From contig JBAQUQ010000410.1 of assembly GCA_049297615.1 (NCBI GenBank), positions 1-64,000 of the forward strand: 64,000 nucleotides of DNA, in the 5' to 3' direction. Source of the stretch: JAEMQF01 sp049297615 (GTDB taxonomy: Bacteria; Pseudomonadota; Gammaproteobacteria; Burkholderiales; Burkholderiaceae_C). Shown here one piece after another: positions 42,852 through 51,661 of the stretch. Each line of letters opens with the position of its first letter. Within the stretch, counting starts at the first letter, position 1. Below the pieces are notes generated by a model. It was not told the origin of the DNA. It ran no database searches and saw only the letters and a program-made list of their open reading frames with translations. A program made the translations under genes and the position numbers.

Positions 42852-45800
42852 TCACTGCGGCGGAACGTTCAGCTTGACCACCCAACCTTCGGGGAATCCG
42901 CTCGGGTTGAAGCCATTGCCAACAATCGTCCGGCCGTCGTTTGACACTCCGGTGGCGCCGTCCAATTGCCGGTTCGCAAGATCAAGGCCGTATTCGTTTC
43001 GTAGCAAATTCTCGAGACTGCGCATGCCGCGGGCAGGCGTCCACACGAAGGCCGTTGTCGGCGGCCCAGCACCACTGATCAGCCGGGCGTACCCGACGGC
43101 CACATTGCCATCCGCCGAAACACCCAACCCCTCGCTGATTACGGAGACGGTCCCAAGGTATCCCAGGCCCAACACTGCGCCGTCAATCCATCGAGCCGCC
43201 ATTGCTTCAGGGCCAAAAACAGTTCCAACAACTGTTCTTCCGTCGGCGGACACAGCGTTTGCGGCGCCGCCAAGGCCGTCGAGACTCTCCAAGAATTGCA
43301 TGCCCGTGCTTGCGGTCCAACGATAGGGTGTACCTTGAAACGTATTACTGTGTTCACTCCCCACGACGGTGCTGCCGTCCGCGGATACACCGTTCGCGCT
43401 GATCGGCACCGGAGAGAGTTCTGCTGCCAGCCCTTGCATCCCACTGGTCGAAGTCCAACGAAAAGGATTTGACGGTTTGCCGTCGCCAAAACTTACTCCT
43501 ATCACAGTGGTCCCATCAGCAGAAACACCAGTTGCCCAACTTGAGGTCCAAGCCCCCAGGCCGCCCAATGCCTGCATTCCACCCGCTTCGGTCCAGCGAA
43601 ACGCTTCCACATAGAAACCACTACGTTCGCTTTGACTGCCCCCAACTATCGTCTTGCCGTCGGCCGATACGCCATACGCCGTTGCGCCATACAGGCCACC
43701 TGGCAACTCGCCGATGCTGACTATTCCACCCGCTATCGTCCAGCGAACAGCCTCGCTCCCAGACGCTGTCAAGCTCATCCCCACAACCGTATTGCCATCC
43801 GCGGACACGGCGTTGGCGCTGCTGTACAAGCTCCCTCCGATGGCTCCCATACCGGTGATCGTCGCAGCCGCGGTCAACGCAGCCACCTGATACTCGAAGC
43901 TGCCTGTCGCGGCGCTGTACGAAACAGCATTCCAAGCGCGAAAGCGTACCTTGATACGCTTCAGCGCTCCCGGCGCGGCAAGCAGCACGAAGTTGCCCGC
44001 GCTCCCGGAGATGTAGTTCGGCGAAACCAGCCCGCACGGGTCATTCGATACCTCGCTCGGCTCTGGCGGCTCGGCGGGAACGCTCCCGTCGAGCGTCGTA
44101 CGCAGTGTGCAATAGATGCGCTCGGCATTGCTGGCAACAACAGCGATGTTCGTCCCCGTGGCAAAGTTGCCGCTCGACGGTGTCGGGCTGGGCACGCCCG
44201 GCACGACTGAAACAGGAGGCGCGCCGACTTGGTATTCGTAGATGTCGGTCGTGGCGCTGTACTGACCGTTGTTCCACGCACGGAAGCGGACCTTGATTCG
44301 CTTGGAACCCGCTGTTGGCGCCACGAGCACGAAGCTGCCGCCGCTGCCCTCGATGTGGTTGGGTGAACCGATACCGCAGGGATCGTTCGAAAGTTCGGTC
44401 GGCTCAGGTGGATCGGCCGGAGCGCTGCCGTCCAGAGTGTTGCGCAAAGTGCAATAGATTCGCTGCGCGTTGCCCGCGATCACGCTGATATTGGTGTTGC
44501 CAATAAAGCTGCTGTTGGGCGGGGTCGCCGTGGGCACATTGGGCACTACCCCAACGGGGGCGCCTCCCACCTCGTATTCGTAGCTGTTGGTCGTGGCGCT
44601 GAATTGCCCGTTGTTCCAGGCACGGAACCGCACCTTGACGCGCTTGATGCCGTTTGCTGGCGCGATGAGCACGAAGCTGCCGCTGGTGCCGGAAATAAAG
44701 TTCGGCGAAGACAGACCACAGGGATCGTTGACGGTCTCGCTCGGCTCGGGCGGTTCGACGGGCGCAACGTTGACATCGAGACTGCTGCGCAGCGTGCAAT
44801 AGATGCGCTGCGCGTTGCCTGCGATCACACTAATGCTGGTGTTGCCCGCGAAGCTGCCGCTCGCCGGGTTCGCAGTGGGCACATTGGGCACCACGGCCGA
44901 GAGTGGGCTCACCTGGTATTCATAGGTGTCGGTGGTGGCGCTGAACTGTCCGTTGTTCCAAGCGCGAAAACGCACCTTCACGCGCTTGACGCCACTGGCG
45001 GGCGCGATCAGCACGAAGCTGCCGCTGGTGCCGGAGATGTAGTTCGGCGGCGCGGTGAGGCCGCAGGGCTCGTTGGACGATTCTGTGGGCTCGGGCGGCT
45101 CGGCGGGCGGGCTGTCGTCGAGCGTGGTGCTCAGCGTGCAGTAGATTCGCTGCGCGTTGCCCGCAATCACGTTGATGTCCGTGTTGCCCGCGAAGCTGCC
45201 GTTCGGCGGGTTCGCAGTGGGTACATTGGGCACCACTGCCGAGGATGGGCCCACCTGGTATTCATAGCTGTCGGTGGTGGCACTGAACTGTCCGTTGTTC
45301 CAGGCGCGAAAGCGCACCTTCAAGCGTTTGACGCCACTGGCAGGCGCGATCAGCACGAAGTTGCCGCTGTTGCCGGAGATGTAGTAGTTCGGCGAAGAAA
45401 GACCGCAGGGATCGTTGGATGCCTCGGTCGGCTCAGGCGGCTCGGCGGGCGGGCTGCCGTCGAGCGTGCTGCGCAGCGTGCAATAGACGCGCTGCGCGTT
45501 GCCCGCGATCACGTTGATGTCGGTGTTGCCCGCGAAGCTGCCGTTCGGCGGCGTCGCCGTGGGTACGTTGGGCACCACTGCCAAGACTTCCTTGTGGAAC
45601 TGAAGTAGATCCTGCCGAATTCCAACTTCGCCGCCACCAACGAATCGGCTGAAAACCTGATCCGACTTACGAATCTGCGAATGATCGGTGTTCTCGTATG
45701 TCGGCTGCAGCTTCTTGAAGACGTTCGGCGAATCGCTCCAAGTTGAGCCACTCAACGATTGAAATCGCTGGCTCGAAACTGGTACCACGCCGTCATTCCC

Positions 45801-47162
45801 CGCGCTGCTAAACAAGCGCGGCCAAAAGTACAGCGGATGTTCTGCAATGACGGCCGCGTAGCGCGACCGTAGGTCACTGGGGCTCATGCCAATCTCAACG
45901 CTCGGAAGGTCGAAGTTTCCCGAGTAGGCGACGTATTTCTCGAGGTGTTTGACGTTTTCATTTACTCCATTGAGCCCGCAAAGGAAGCTCGCTATCGAAC
46001 AAGCCTCTGGATTGTCGGGATCGACCCCATCCCCCGCCAAGTCGCGCGCCCCATCATGCAAGGCGTTGCCATTGCAGGACATCTCGAAAAGAGCCGCAAA
46101 CGTCTCGACAAAATTCTTGACGCCGCGGTGAGGTGTATCCAATGTAATAGCGCCTTGGATATGGCCGCTTGCGCCGCCGAATAGGTCCGCGGCGCGAGTC
46201 ACCAGACCACCCATCGAATGCGACAACATGACCACCGGTGTCGGGGTCTCGCCAAACGCGTCACGAATCGCCTTCCCTAGCTCAACGCCGTTCTGCCGAA
46301 TTCCGATGTTGGTGGGATAACGGAACGTATACAAGCTGTACTTTCCGTGCAATTCAGGATCGGCCCAGAAGCGTTCAGCGAAACTCTTCCAGGTCTCCAC
46401 GTACTGATCGTTTCGCCCGCAAGTACCGCCACCAATGGGGTCGATTTCGATTCCGTGGACGAGGACAAGGGGAATGCGCTCATCCGCTTTGACCTGCGAT
46501 TTCACCAAATTCGCCTCACCGGGAGATCTGTCTGATGGCCAGTTGTACAACCCAGTGGAATTGTCGAAGTTGGCGCGATGAATGTTGACTGAAATGACTT
46601 GGCTAGTCGCTTGGCCGACGGCCGGAATGACCCACAAGGCGTACCGAAACGTCGCCGTATACCGCCCCGTTGTCTCGTCATAGGTAATGTTCGAAAAGAG
46701 CTTACTTGTGCCTACTGTCGCAATAGCGACCAGCCCGGATGTATCCAAGCTCGGCAGCAAAGCGAGTGCATGTCTACGATTCGCACCGCCTGCGGCAGTT
46801 GGGGAGGGATAAAAGAAAACGCTGAGGCCAGCATCCCTGGTCACCCTCAACTTCGTTGAGTCCAACGTGACCGTCACATCGTTAGTCAGGGCATTCGAGT
46901 CGGCCGCCGGACCAACGGAGACACTGACTTGTGCATCACTGCCGAAGGTTCCAGGCGCAAAGGATGCGATCGCTTGATCACCGACGGAAACGACTCCGCC
47001 CGCAGATGTGACGATGGTGGTTGCGGTTGGCGAAACCGATGCAGGCGCCTCGGGCCGCGAGCCGCCGCCACCGCCGCCGCAGGCAACGAAGAGGCTGGCA
47101 ACTGCGATGGCGGCGATTCGACCTTTCCACCCACAAACGAACGCAGGCTCGACACTCGTCAC
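42852..47162 (-). CDS. Modular lipoprotein: lipase-like hydrolase, five CHB_HEX_C-like repeats, HAF repeats
   Basis: 1436 residues from GTG 47162, chosen because AGGGGG lies six bases upstream and a lipoprotein signal follows (RIAAIAVASLFVAC, lipid Cys28, then poly-Gly). Residues about 225-500 form an alpha/beta hydrolase: LVLVHGIEIDP, nucleophile SHSMGG (about 312), AGNDGVVPV (Asp about 456) and ENTDHSQI (His about 492). Residues about 526-1096 are five repeats of about 114 residues resembling chitobiase C-terminal domains (YCTLRxTLDGSxPAEPPEP, RIKVRFRAWN). The last 340 residues carry seven HAF-type repeats (GVSADGxTVVG, AFRWT). Likely outer-membrane or surface hydrolase. Divergent from a secreted protein gene. 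No close described homologue known to me. Confidence 0.85.
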   Translation of the reverse strand: MTSVEPAFVCGWKGRIAAIAVASLFVACGGGGGGSRPEAPASVSPTATTIVTSAGGVVSVGDQAIASFAPGTFGSDAQVSVSVGPAADSNALTNDVTVTLDSTKLRVTRDAGLSVFFYPSPTAAGGANRRHALALLPSLDTSGLVAIATVGTSKLFSNITYDETTGRYTATFRYALWVIPAVGQATSQVISVNIHRANFDNSTGLYNWPSDRSPGEANLVKSQVKADERIPLVLVHGIEIDPIGGGTCGRNDQYVETWKSFAERFWADPELHGKYSLYTFRYPTNIGIRQNGVELGKAIRDAFGETPTPVVMLSHSMGGLVTRAADLFGGASGHIQGAITLDTPHRGVKNFVETFAALFEMSCNGNALHDGARDLAGDGVDPDNPEACSIASFLCGLNGVNENVKHLEKYVAYSGNFDLPSVEIGMSPSDLRSRYAAVIAEHPLYFWPRLFSSAGNDGVVPVSSQRFQSLSGSTWSDSPNVFKKLQPTYENTDHSQIRKSDQVFSRFVGGGEVGIRQDLLQFHKEVLAVVPNVPTATPPNGSFAGNTDINVIAGNAQRVYCTLRSTLDGSPPAEPPEPTEASNDPCGLSSPNYYISGNSGNFVLIAPASGVKRLKVRFRAWNNGQFSATTDSYEYQVGPSSAVVPNVPTANPPNGSFAGNTDINVIAGNAQRIYCTLSTTLDDSPPAEPPEPTESSNEPCGLTAPPNYISGTSGSFVLIAPASGVKRVKVRFRAWNNGQFSATTDTYEYQVSPLSAVVPNVPTANPASGSFAGNTSISVIAGNAQRIYCTLRSSLDVNVAPVEPPEPSETVNDPCGLSSPNFISGTSGSFVLIAPANGIKRVKVRFRAWNNGQFSATTNSYEYEVGGAPVGVVPNVPTATPPNSSFIGNTNISVIAGNAQRIYCTLRNTLDGSAPADPPEPTELSNDPCGIGSPNHIEGSGGSFVLVAPTAGSKRIKVRFRAWNNGQYSATTDIYEYQVGAPPVSVVPGVPSPTPSSGNFATGTNIAVVASNAERIYCTLRTTLDGSVPAEPPEPSEVSNDPCGLVSPNYISGSAGNFVLLAAPGALKRIKVRFRAWNAVSYSAATGSFEYQVAALTAAATITGMGAIGGSLYSSANAVSADGNTVVGMSLTASGSEAVRWTIAGGIVSIGELPGGLYGATAYGVSADGKTIVGGSQSERSGFYVEAFRWTEAGGMQALGGLGAWTSSWATGVSADGTTVIGVSFGDGKPSNPFRWTSTSGMQGLAAELSPVPISANGVSADGSTVVGSEHSNTFQGTPYRWTASTGMQFLESLDGLGGAANAVSADGRTVVGTVFGPEAMAARWIDGAVLGLGYLGTVSVISEGLGVSADGNVAVGYARLISGAGPPTTAFVWTPARGMRSLENLLRNEYGLDLANRQLDGATGVSNDGRTIVGNGFNPSGFPEGWVVKLNVPPQ
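43877..45585 (-). repeat. Five tandem ~342-bp coding repeats in the lipoprotein gene
   Basis: Each unit encodes a segment from VVPNVPT to YEYQV. The phrase GTGGGYACATTGGGCAC (plus strand) marks unit borders near 44530, 44876, 45218 and 45560, giving a 342-346 bp period. Units 1-4 are nearly identical in long blocks; unit 5 (43877-44213), nearest the C-terminus, is more diverged. Every unit keeps two cysteines (YCTL and DPCG), which may form a disulfide bond. Confidence 0.9.
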
Positions 47163-47410
47163 GGCAATCCCCCTGCGCCGAAAAGTGATGGGGCGGCATG
47201 CTCTGGCGATGAGCCATTCGAAGCAAACGCTGGCGCCGCTTGCCCCGCCCACATAACACAATTGACGCACGGACTTTGCCGACTTACTATCCGCAGAAAC
47301 GCGGAGCCGGGCGCTAAGTTCGGTCATCAGCCTATTCGCCCGCGTGCCAAAGAAGCGCAGGTTGCCCTGTCTGACGCAGTTGGAGCCACTCTGGCCAATT
47401 GGAGAATGGT
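47163..47410. other. Divergent promoter region between lipoprotein and secreted-protein genes
   Basis: 248 bp separate the two divergent starts (47162 minus, 47411 plus). Ribosome-binding sites are clear on both sides (AGGGGG minus strand at 47174-47169; GGAGA plus strand at 47401-47405). I see no convincing -35/-10 pair or operator. Confidence 0.5.
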
Positions 47411-48181
47411 ATGAACAGCAATCAAGTCCTTTGTGGCGTCCTGCTCGCGGTGTTTTTCGCAGCGCTACCCATAGGATCGTCCGCCCAGACGGCAGCCAGG
47501 ACGCAGGCGCAGAACAGCCTGGTTGGGTCCTGGTTGGTCACCGTGCAGGGAGAGGCAGCGACTCGGACCCTCATCGTCACAGAAGAAGCTCCCACGAGCG
47601 ACGGGACGCTTCTCGCGGCCAAGTACGGTATGTCGAACCAGGGTCAGGGTCCAATCGAAGCCAAGATGCTTCGGGTTGGCGATCAACGCCAGTTGGTTCT
47701 GGTCACCCAAGCGGGTACCCGAATCTCCGCCACGGAAAACCCGGAAGGCAATTTCCAGGGAACGTTCACACTGAAGAGCGGTGGCGTCAAGGACTTGACC
47801 ATTGTGCGGATCTCGGAAGAGGCGCGGCTACAGCTTTTGCAAGCGGGCACTTCGCTTTCCATCCGGAAGCCTGGGCCCGATGTGCCTGTAGCTTGTGCCG
47901 CTTTCATCGGTAGCTGGACAGGAGATTGGGGTTTTGGCAAACGGTGGTTTTGGGTTACTGAAATAGACGCGAAATGCATAGCCAAGTACTCGTACGGCCC
48001 GCAAAAACCGAATGGCTTCCGATCCATGGAAATCAAGGATGGGAAAATCTCCTTCACCTGCGGGAACTCTGGCGGAACTTGTTCTTTCACGAGTCACGGT
48101 GATGAGCTCTGGGCTAGTTATGGAGGAACCGATGGATCGAACAACACGGTCTTCCAAAAAGTAACCGATGGGAACAAGTGA
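47411..48181 (+). CDS. Secreted protein of unknown function
   Basis: 256 residues from ATG 47411, five bases after GGAGA. Signal peptide MNSNQVLCGVLLAVFFAALPIGSSAQ. Two beta-rich halves can be seen: NSLVGSWLVTVQGEAATRTLIVTEEAPTSDGTLLAAKYGM…GNFQGTFTLKSGGVKDLTIVRIS (residues about 35-140) and FIGSWTGDWGFGKRWFWVTEIDAKCIAKYSYGP…GDELWASYGG (about 165-250). Each begins with G-S-W followed by strands, so they may be related lipocalin-like or GxWxG-type barrels. Three cysteines in the second half could be structural. I do not recognise the family. Divergent from the modular lipoprotein; co-function is only inferred. Confidence 0.75.
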   Translation: MNSNQVLCGVLLAVFFAALPIGSSAQTAARTQAQNSLVGSWLVTVQGEAATRTLIVTEEAPTSDGTLLAAKYGMSNQGQGPIEAKMLRVGDQRQLVLVTQAGTRISATENPEGNFQGTFTLKSGGVKDLTIVRISEEARLQLLQAGTSLSIRKPGPDVPVACAAFIGSWTGDWGFGKRWFWVTEIDAKCIAKYSYGPQKPNGFRSMEIKDGKISFTCGNSGGTCSFTSHGDELWASYGGTDGSNNTVFQKVTDGNK

Positions 48182-48207
48182 AGATACGGCCCGGTGGCAC
48201 CCGGCCT

Positions 48208-50640
48208 TCAACCGATCGGCGTCAACTTCGCCACCGACAGGGCCAGCCACTTCATGCCGTGTCGGGCGAAATTGACTTGAGCGCGAGCGTCGTCGCCGCG
48301 GCCTTCGAGGGTGATCACGACACCCTCACCGAACTTGTTGTGGAACACGCCCTGTCCCGAGCGCAGGCCGTGCGGGGCCGCTTTGGAGCTCGGCGGCGTC
48401 ACGGGGGCGATCGACCGAGCCTGAACGCGCCCGGCCCCGACCATGGACCCGAGCCCCGAGCCCTTTGTCCAGGCGTTTTGATACTCCTGCGCAAAACCCG
48501 AGCCGAAACCTGAGCTGCGCGGCGTCATCCATTTCAGCGCGGCTTGCGGCAGCTCTTCGATGAAGCGGCTCTTCACGTGGTAGCGCGTCTGGCCGTGCAG
48601 CATTCGCGTTTGGCTGAAACTCAAGTACAGGCGATTGCGCGCTCGCGTGATCGCCACGTACATCAGGCGCCGCTCTTCTTCCAGGCCGTCGACGTCGGAC
48701 AAGCTGTTCTCGTGCGGGAACAGGCCCTCTTCCAGTCCGGTGATGAAGACGCAGTCGAATTCCAGGCCTTTCGCCGAGTGCACCGTCATCAGTTGAATCG
48801 CGTCCTGGCCGGCCTGCGCCTGGTTGTCGCCGGCCTCCAATGAAGCGTGGGTCAGAAACGCCGCCAGCGGCGACATGATTTCGCCCGACTCGGGGTCGGG
48901 AACCACGCTCGCGCCTTCGGCTGGCCGCGCTCCGACCTCGTCAACCGGCAGGGCCACCGCGTCCTTTCCGAAGCCCTCTTGCGTGACAAAGGCTTCGGCG
49001 GCGTTGACCAGCTCGTCCAGGTTTTCGAGCCGCTCGCGCCCTTCCCTGTCGGTCTTGTAGAAGTCGACCAGGCCCGAAGCGTGCAGCATGTGCTCGATGA
49101 TTTCGCGCAAGCTCAGGCCACGCGTCGCGTCGCGCATTGCGTCGATCAGCGCGACAAAGGCCTGAAGATTGGCGCCGCCCTTGCTACCTCCCTTGCCACT
49201 CAGGGCCGCAACACTCTGGACGAGGCTTGTGCCATTGCCGCGCGCGAAGTCCTGCAATTGTTCCAGGGTGCGCGCGCCGATGCCGCGCGTCGGGAAATTG
49301 ACGACACGCAGAAAGCTCGTGTCGTCGTCGGCGTTTTCAATCAGGCGCAGGTAGCTCAGCGCATGCTTGACTTCGGCGCGCTCGAAAAAGCGCAAGCCAC
49401 CGTAGACCTTGTACGCGATCCCGGCGTTGAACAATGCGCTTTCCAGGACGCGGCTTTGCGCATTGCTTCGGTACAGCAAGGCGATCTCGCTGCGCGGCGT
49501 CCCTTCCCGGTGCAGTTGCTGCGCTTCTTCGACGAACCACTGCGCCTCGGAAAAATCGCTCGGCGCCTCGCGCACGCGCACCGGTTCGCCGGGTCCGGCT
49601 TGGGTGTGCAGATTTTTCCCCAGGCGCAGCTGATTGTGCGAGATCAGTTCATTCGCCGCGTCCAGGATATTGCCGAAGGATCGGTAGTTGCGCTCCAGCT
49701 TGATGACCCTGGCCACTTTGAATTCGCGCTCGAAGTCGGCCATGTTGCCCACGCGTGCGCCGCGAAAGGCATAGATGCTCTGGTCGTCGTCGCCGACGGC
49801 GAAGACCGCGCTGGCTGTCCATCGATCCGGGCCATTCGGCCCGGGGGGCCCTTGCGCGCCGGCGAACATCTTCAGCCATGCGTATTGCAGCTTGTTCGTG
49901 TCCTGGAATTCATCGACCAGGATGTGCCGAAAGCGCCGCTGGTAATGTTCGCGCAAGGCCTGGTTGTCGCGCATCAGCTCGTAGGTTCGAAGCATCAGCT
50001 CGGCAAAGTCGACGACACCTTCGCGCTGGCACTGTTCTTCGTAGGCCTGATAGACCTGCACCATCACGCGCGTCAGTTCGTCGCGCAACTCGACGTCTTT
50101 GGGGCGCCGCCCGTCTTCCTTGGCGCCGGCAATGAACCACGCGACCTGCTTGGGCACGTAGCGCGCCTCGTCCAGATTCATCGCCTTGATGATTCGCTTG
50201 ACGGCCGACAGTTGGTCCGACGAGTCGAGGATTTGAAAACCTTGCGGCAGAACCGCGAGCTTCCAGTGGGCGCGCAGGAAACGGTTGCACAGGCCATGAA
50301 AGGTGCCGACCCACATGCCGCGCACAGGAATCGGCAACATCGCGCCCAGGCGCGTGAGCATTTCTTTGGCGGCCTTGTTCGTGAACGTCACCGCCAGCAC
50401 GCCGCCGGGGGAAAGCTGGCCGGTTTGAATGAGCCAGGCGATGCGGGTCGTCAGCACCCGAGTCTTGCCCGAGCCCGCACCGGCGAGAATCAAGGCCGAT
50501 TGCGATGGCAGGGTCACCGCGGCGAGTTGCTCGGGGTTCAGCCCGCGCAGCAGCCCTCGTGCCTGCGTCTGCGCCTGCGGTTCGCTTCGTGCGCCGGAGT
50601 CGACGGCCAGCGCATCAGCGCGATCTCCAGTAGGGCTCAT
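48208..50640 (-). CDS. uvrD: UvrD/Rep-type superfamily I DNA helicase
   Basis: 810 residues from ATG 50640. 3'-5' SF1A helicase motifs are complete: Q motif LNPEQLAAV, Walker A LILAGAGSGKTRVL, TFTNKAAKEM, HILVDEFQDTNKLQYAW (motif II), GDDDQSIYAFRGA (motif III), LERNYRSF (IV), MTVHSAKGLEFDCVFITGLEEGLFPHENS (V) and RLMYVAITRARNRLYLSFS (VI). The C-terminal end VITLEGRGDDARAQVNFARHGMKWLALSVAKL is the PcrA/UvrD-type RNA-polymerase-binding Tudor region. Functions in mismatch and nucleotide-excision repair. rep is the alternative, but the C-terminal domain favours uvrD. Confidence 0.94.
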   Translation of the reverse strand: MSPTGDRADALAVDSGARSEPQAQTQARGLLRGLNPEQLAAVTLPSQSALILAGAGSGKTRVLTTRIAWLIQTGQLSPGGVLAVTFTNKAAKEMLTRLGAMLPIPVRGMWVGTFHGLCNRFLRAHWKLAVLPQGFQILDSSDQLSAVKRIIKAMNLDEARYVPKQVAWFIAGAKEDGRRPKDVELRDELTRVMVQVYQAYEEQCQREGVVDFAELMLRTYELMRDNQALREHYQRRFRHILVDEFQDTNKLQYAWLKMFAGAQGPPGPNGPDRWTASAVFAVGDDDQSIYAFRGARVGNMADFEREFKVARVIKLERNYRSFGNILDAANELISHNQLRLGKNLHTQAGPGEPVRVREAPSDFSEAQWFVEEAQQLHREGTPRSEIALLYRSNAQSRVLESALFNAGIAYKVYGGLRFFERAEVKHALSYLRLIENADDDTSFLRVVNFPTRGIGARTLEQLQDFARGNGTSLVQSVAALSGKGGSKGGANLQAFVALIDAMRDATRGLSLREIIEHMLHASGLVDFYKTDREGRERLENLDELVNAAEAFVTQEGFGKDAVALPVDEVGARPAEGASVVPDPESGEIMSPLAAFLTHASLEAGDNQAQAGQDAIQLMTVHSAKGLEFDCVFITGLEEGLFPHENSLSDVDGLEEERRLMYVAITRARNRLYLSFSQTRMLHGQTRYHVKSRFIEELPQAALKWMTPRSSGFGSGFAQEYQNAWTKGSGLGSMVGAGRVQARSIAPVTPPSSKAAPHGLRSGQGVFHNKFGEGVVITLEGRGDDARAQVNFARHGMKWLALSVAKLTPIG

Positions 50641-50716
50641 CACGCGATTCTAGGAGCGGCGCACAATCCCCCCGCCTCATTCACCACTCCGCACACCCCC
50701 TGAGGAGAACCGCGCC

Positions 50717-51619
50717 TTGTACAGAACCGACTTGATGAAAGGCCAACGCATTCTCGTCACTGGCGGCGGGACCGGCCTGGGCCGGGCAATGGCGCAGCGT
50801 TTTCTGAGCCTGGGCGCCGATGTGGCGATTTGCGGCCGGCGCAAGGCAGTCTGCGACGAGACCGCGCGGGCCTGGCGCGAGGAGTTTCCGCAAGCCCGTA
50901 TCGACACCTTCGGCGTCGATATCCGCATCGCGCAGGCGGTTGACGACATGGTCGAGTCCCTGTGGAGCAGCGGCGGCGTCACCGGCTTGGTGAACAACGC
51001 CGCGGGCAATTTCATCGCCCCGACCGAAAGCCTGTCGGCGCGCGCCTTCGACGCGATTGCCAACATCGTGTTCCATGGCAGTTTTTACGTCACCCAGGCG
51101 GTGGGCAAACGCTGGATAGCGCAGACCAGGGCTGGCGCCTGGCAAGCCGGCATGCCCTGTCGCAATGTCATGTCGATCATCGTCACCTGGGTCGACAACG
51201 GTTCGCCCTTCGTCGTTCCTTCGGCGATGAGCAAGGCAGGCATTGAAGTGATGACCAAGTCCTTGGCCGTCGAGTGGGCGCCCTACGGCATACGCCTGAA
51301 CGCAGTAGCGCCGGGCGAGATCCCGACCGAAGGCATGAGCAAGCGCCTCAATCCCGGTGAAGAGCCCGGTGCGCGAAGCTTTGCGCGCAACCCGATGGCA
51401 CGGCCCGGCCACATGAGCGAGCTGCAAAATCTCGCCGCGTTTCTGATGGCTCCCGGTCAATGCGATTGGCTGACAGGGCAAAGCATCGTGATGGACGGTG
51501 CCAATGCCCTGGCCACGGGCGGCAATTTCTACGAGTTGCGCAGTTGGAGTGACGCCGATTGGCGTGCCGCGCGCGAACGCATCGAGGCGCAAAACGCCCA
51601 GGACAAGGCGCAGCGCTGA
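50717..51619 (+). CDS. SDR resembling 2,4-dienoyl-CoA reductase
   Basis: 300 residues from TTG 50717 (GAGGAGA at 50702-50708 precedes it). SDR cofactor loop VTGGGTGLGRAMAQ and GLVNNAAGNFIAPTESLS are present. The usual YxxxK is replaced by PSAMSKAGIEVMTKSLAVEWAPYGIRLNAVAPG, the Ser-x3-Lys signature of DECR-type 2,4-dienoyl-CoA reductases, which also have the TEGxxxRL segment. It probably reduces dienoyl-CoA esters in unsaturated fatty-acid breakdown with NADPH. Divergent from uvrD; 42 bp before guaC on the same strand. Confidence 0.87.
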   Translation: MYRTDLMKGQRILVTGGGTGLGRAMAQRFLSLGADVAICGRRKAVCDETARAWREEFPQARIDTFGVDIRIAQAVDDMVESLWSSGGVTGLVNNAAGNFIAPTESLSARAFDAIANIVFHGSFYVTQAVGKRWIAQTRAGAWQAGMPCRNVMSIIVTWVDNGSPFVVPSAMSKAGIEVMTKSLAVEWAPYGIRLNAVAPGEIPTEGMSKRLNPGEEPGARSFARNPMARPGHMSELQNLAAFLMAPGQCDWLTGQSIVMDGANALATGGNFYELRSWSDADWRAARERIEAQNAQDKAQR

Positions 51620-51661
51620 AACAGCGGCCGGCCTCGGCGCAATCACAAGGGAGCGAGAGCT

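Noticed and set aside
43877..45585. Evenly spaced direct repeats as a CRISPR-like array
   Set aside because: Units are about 342 bp, coding and in frame, with no short repeat/spacer alternation and no cas genes.
40704..48181. A new anti-phage defence system in the accessory region
   Set aside because: Beyond the TA genes there is no nuclease, helicase, reverse transcriptase, STAND ATPase or methylase; the large protein is an exported hydrolase. Nothing in the sequence supports a defence role for the region as a whole.
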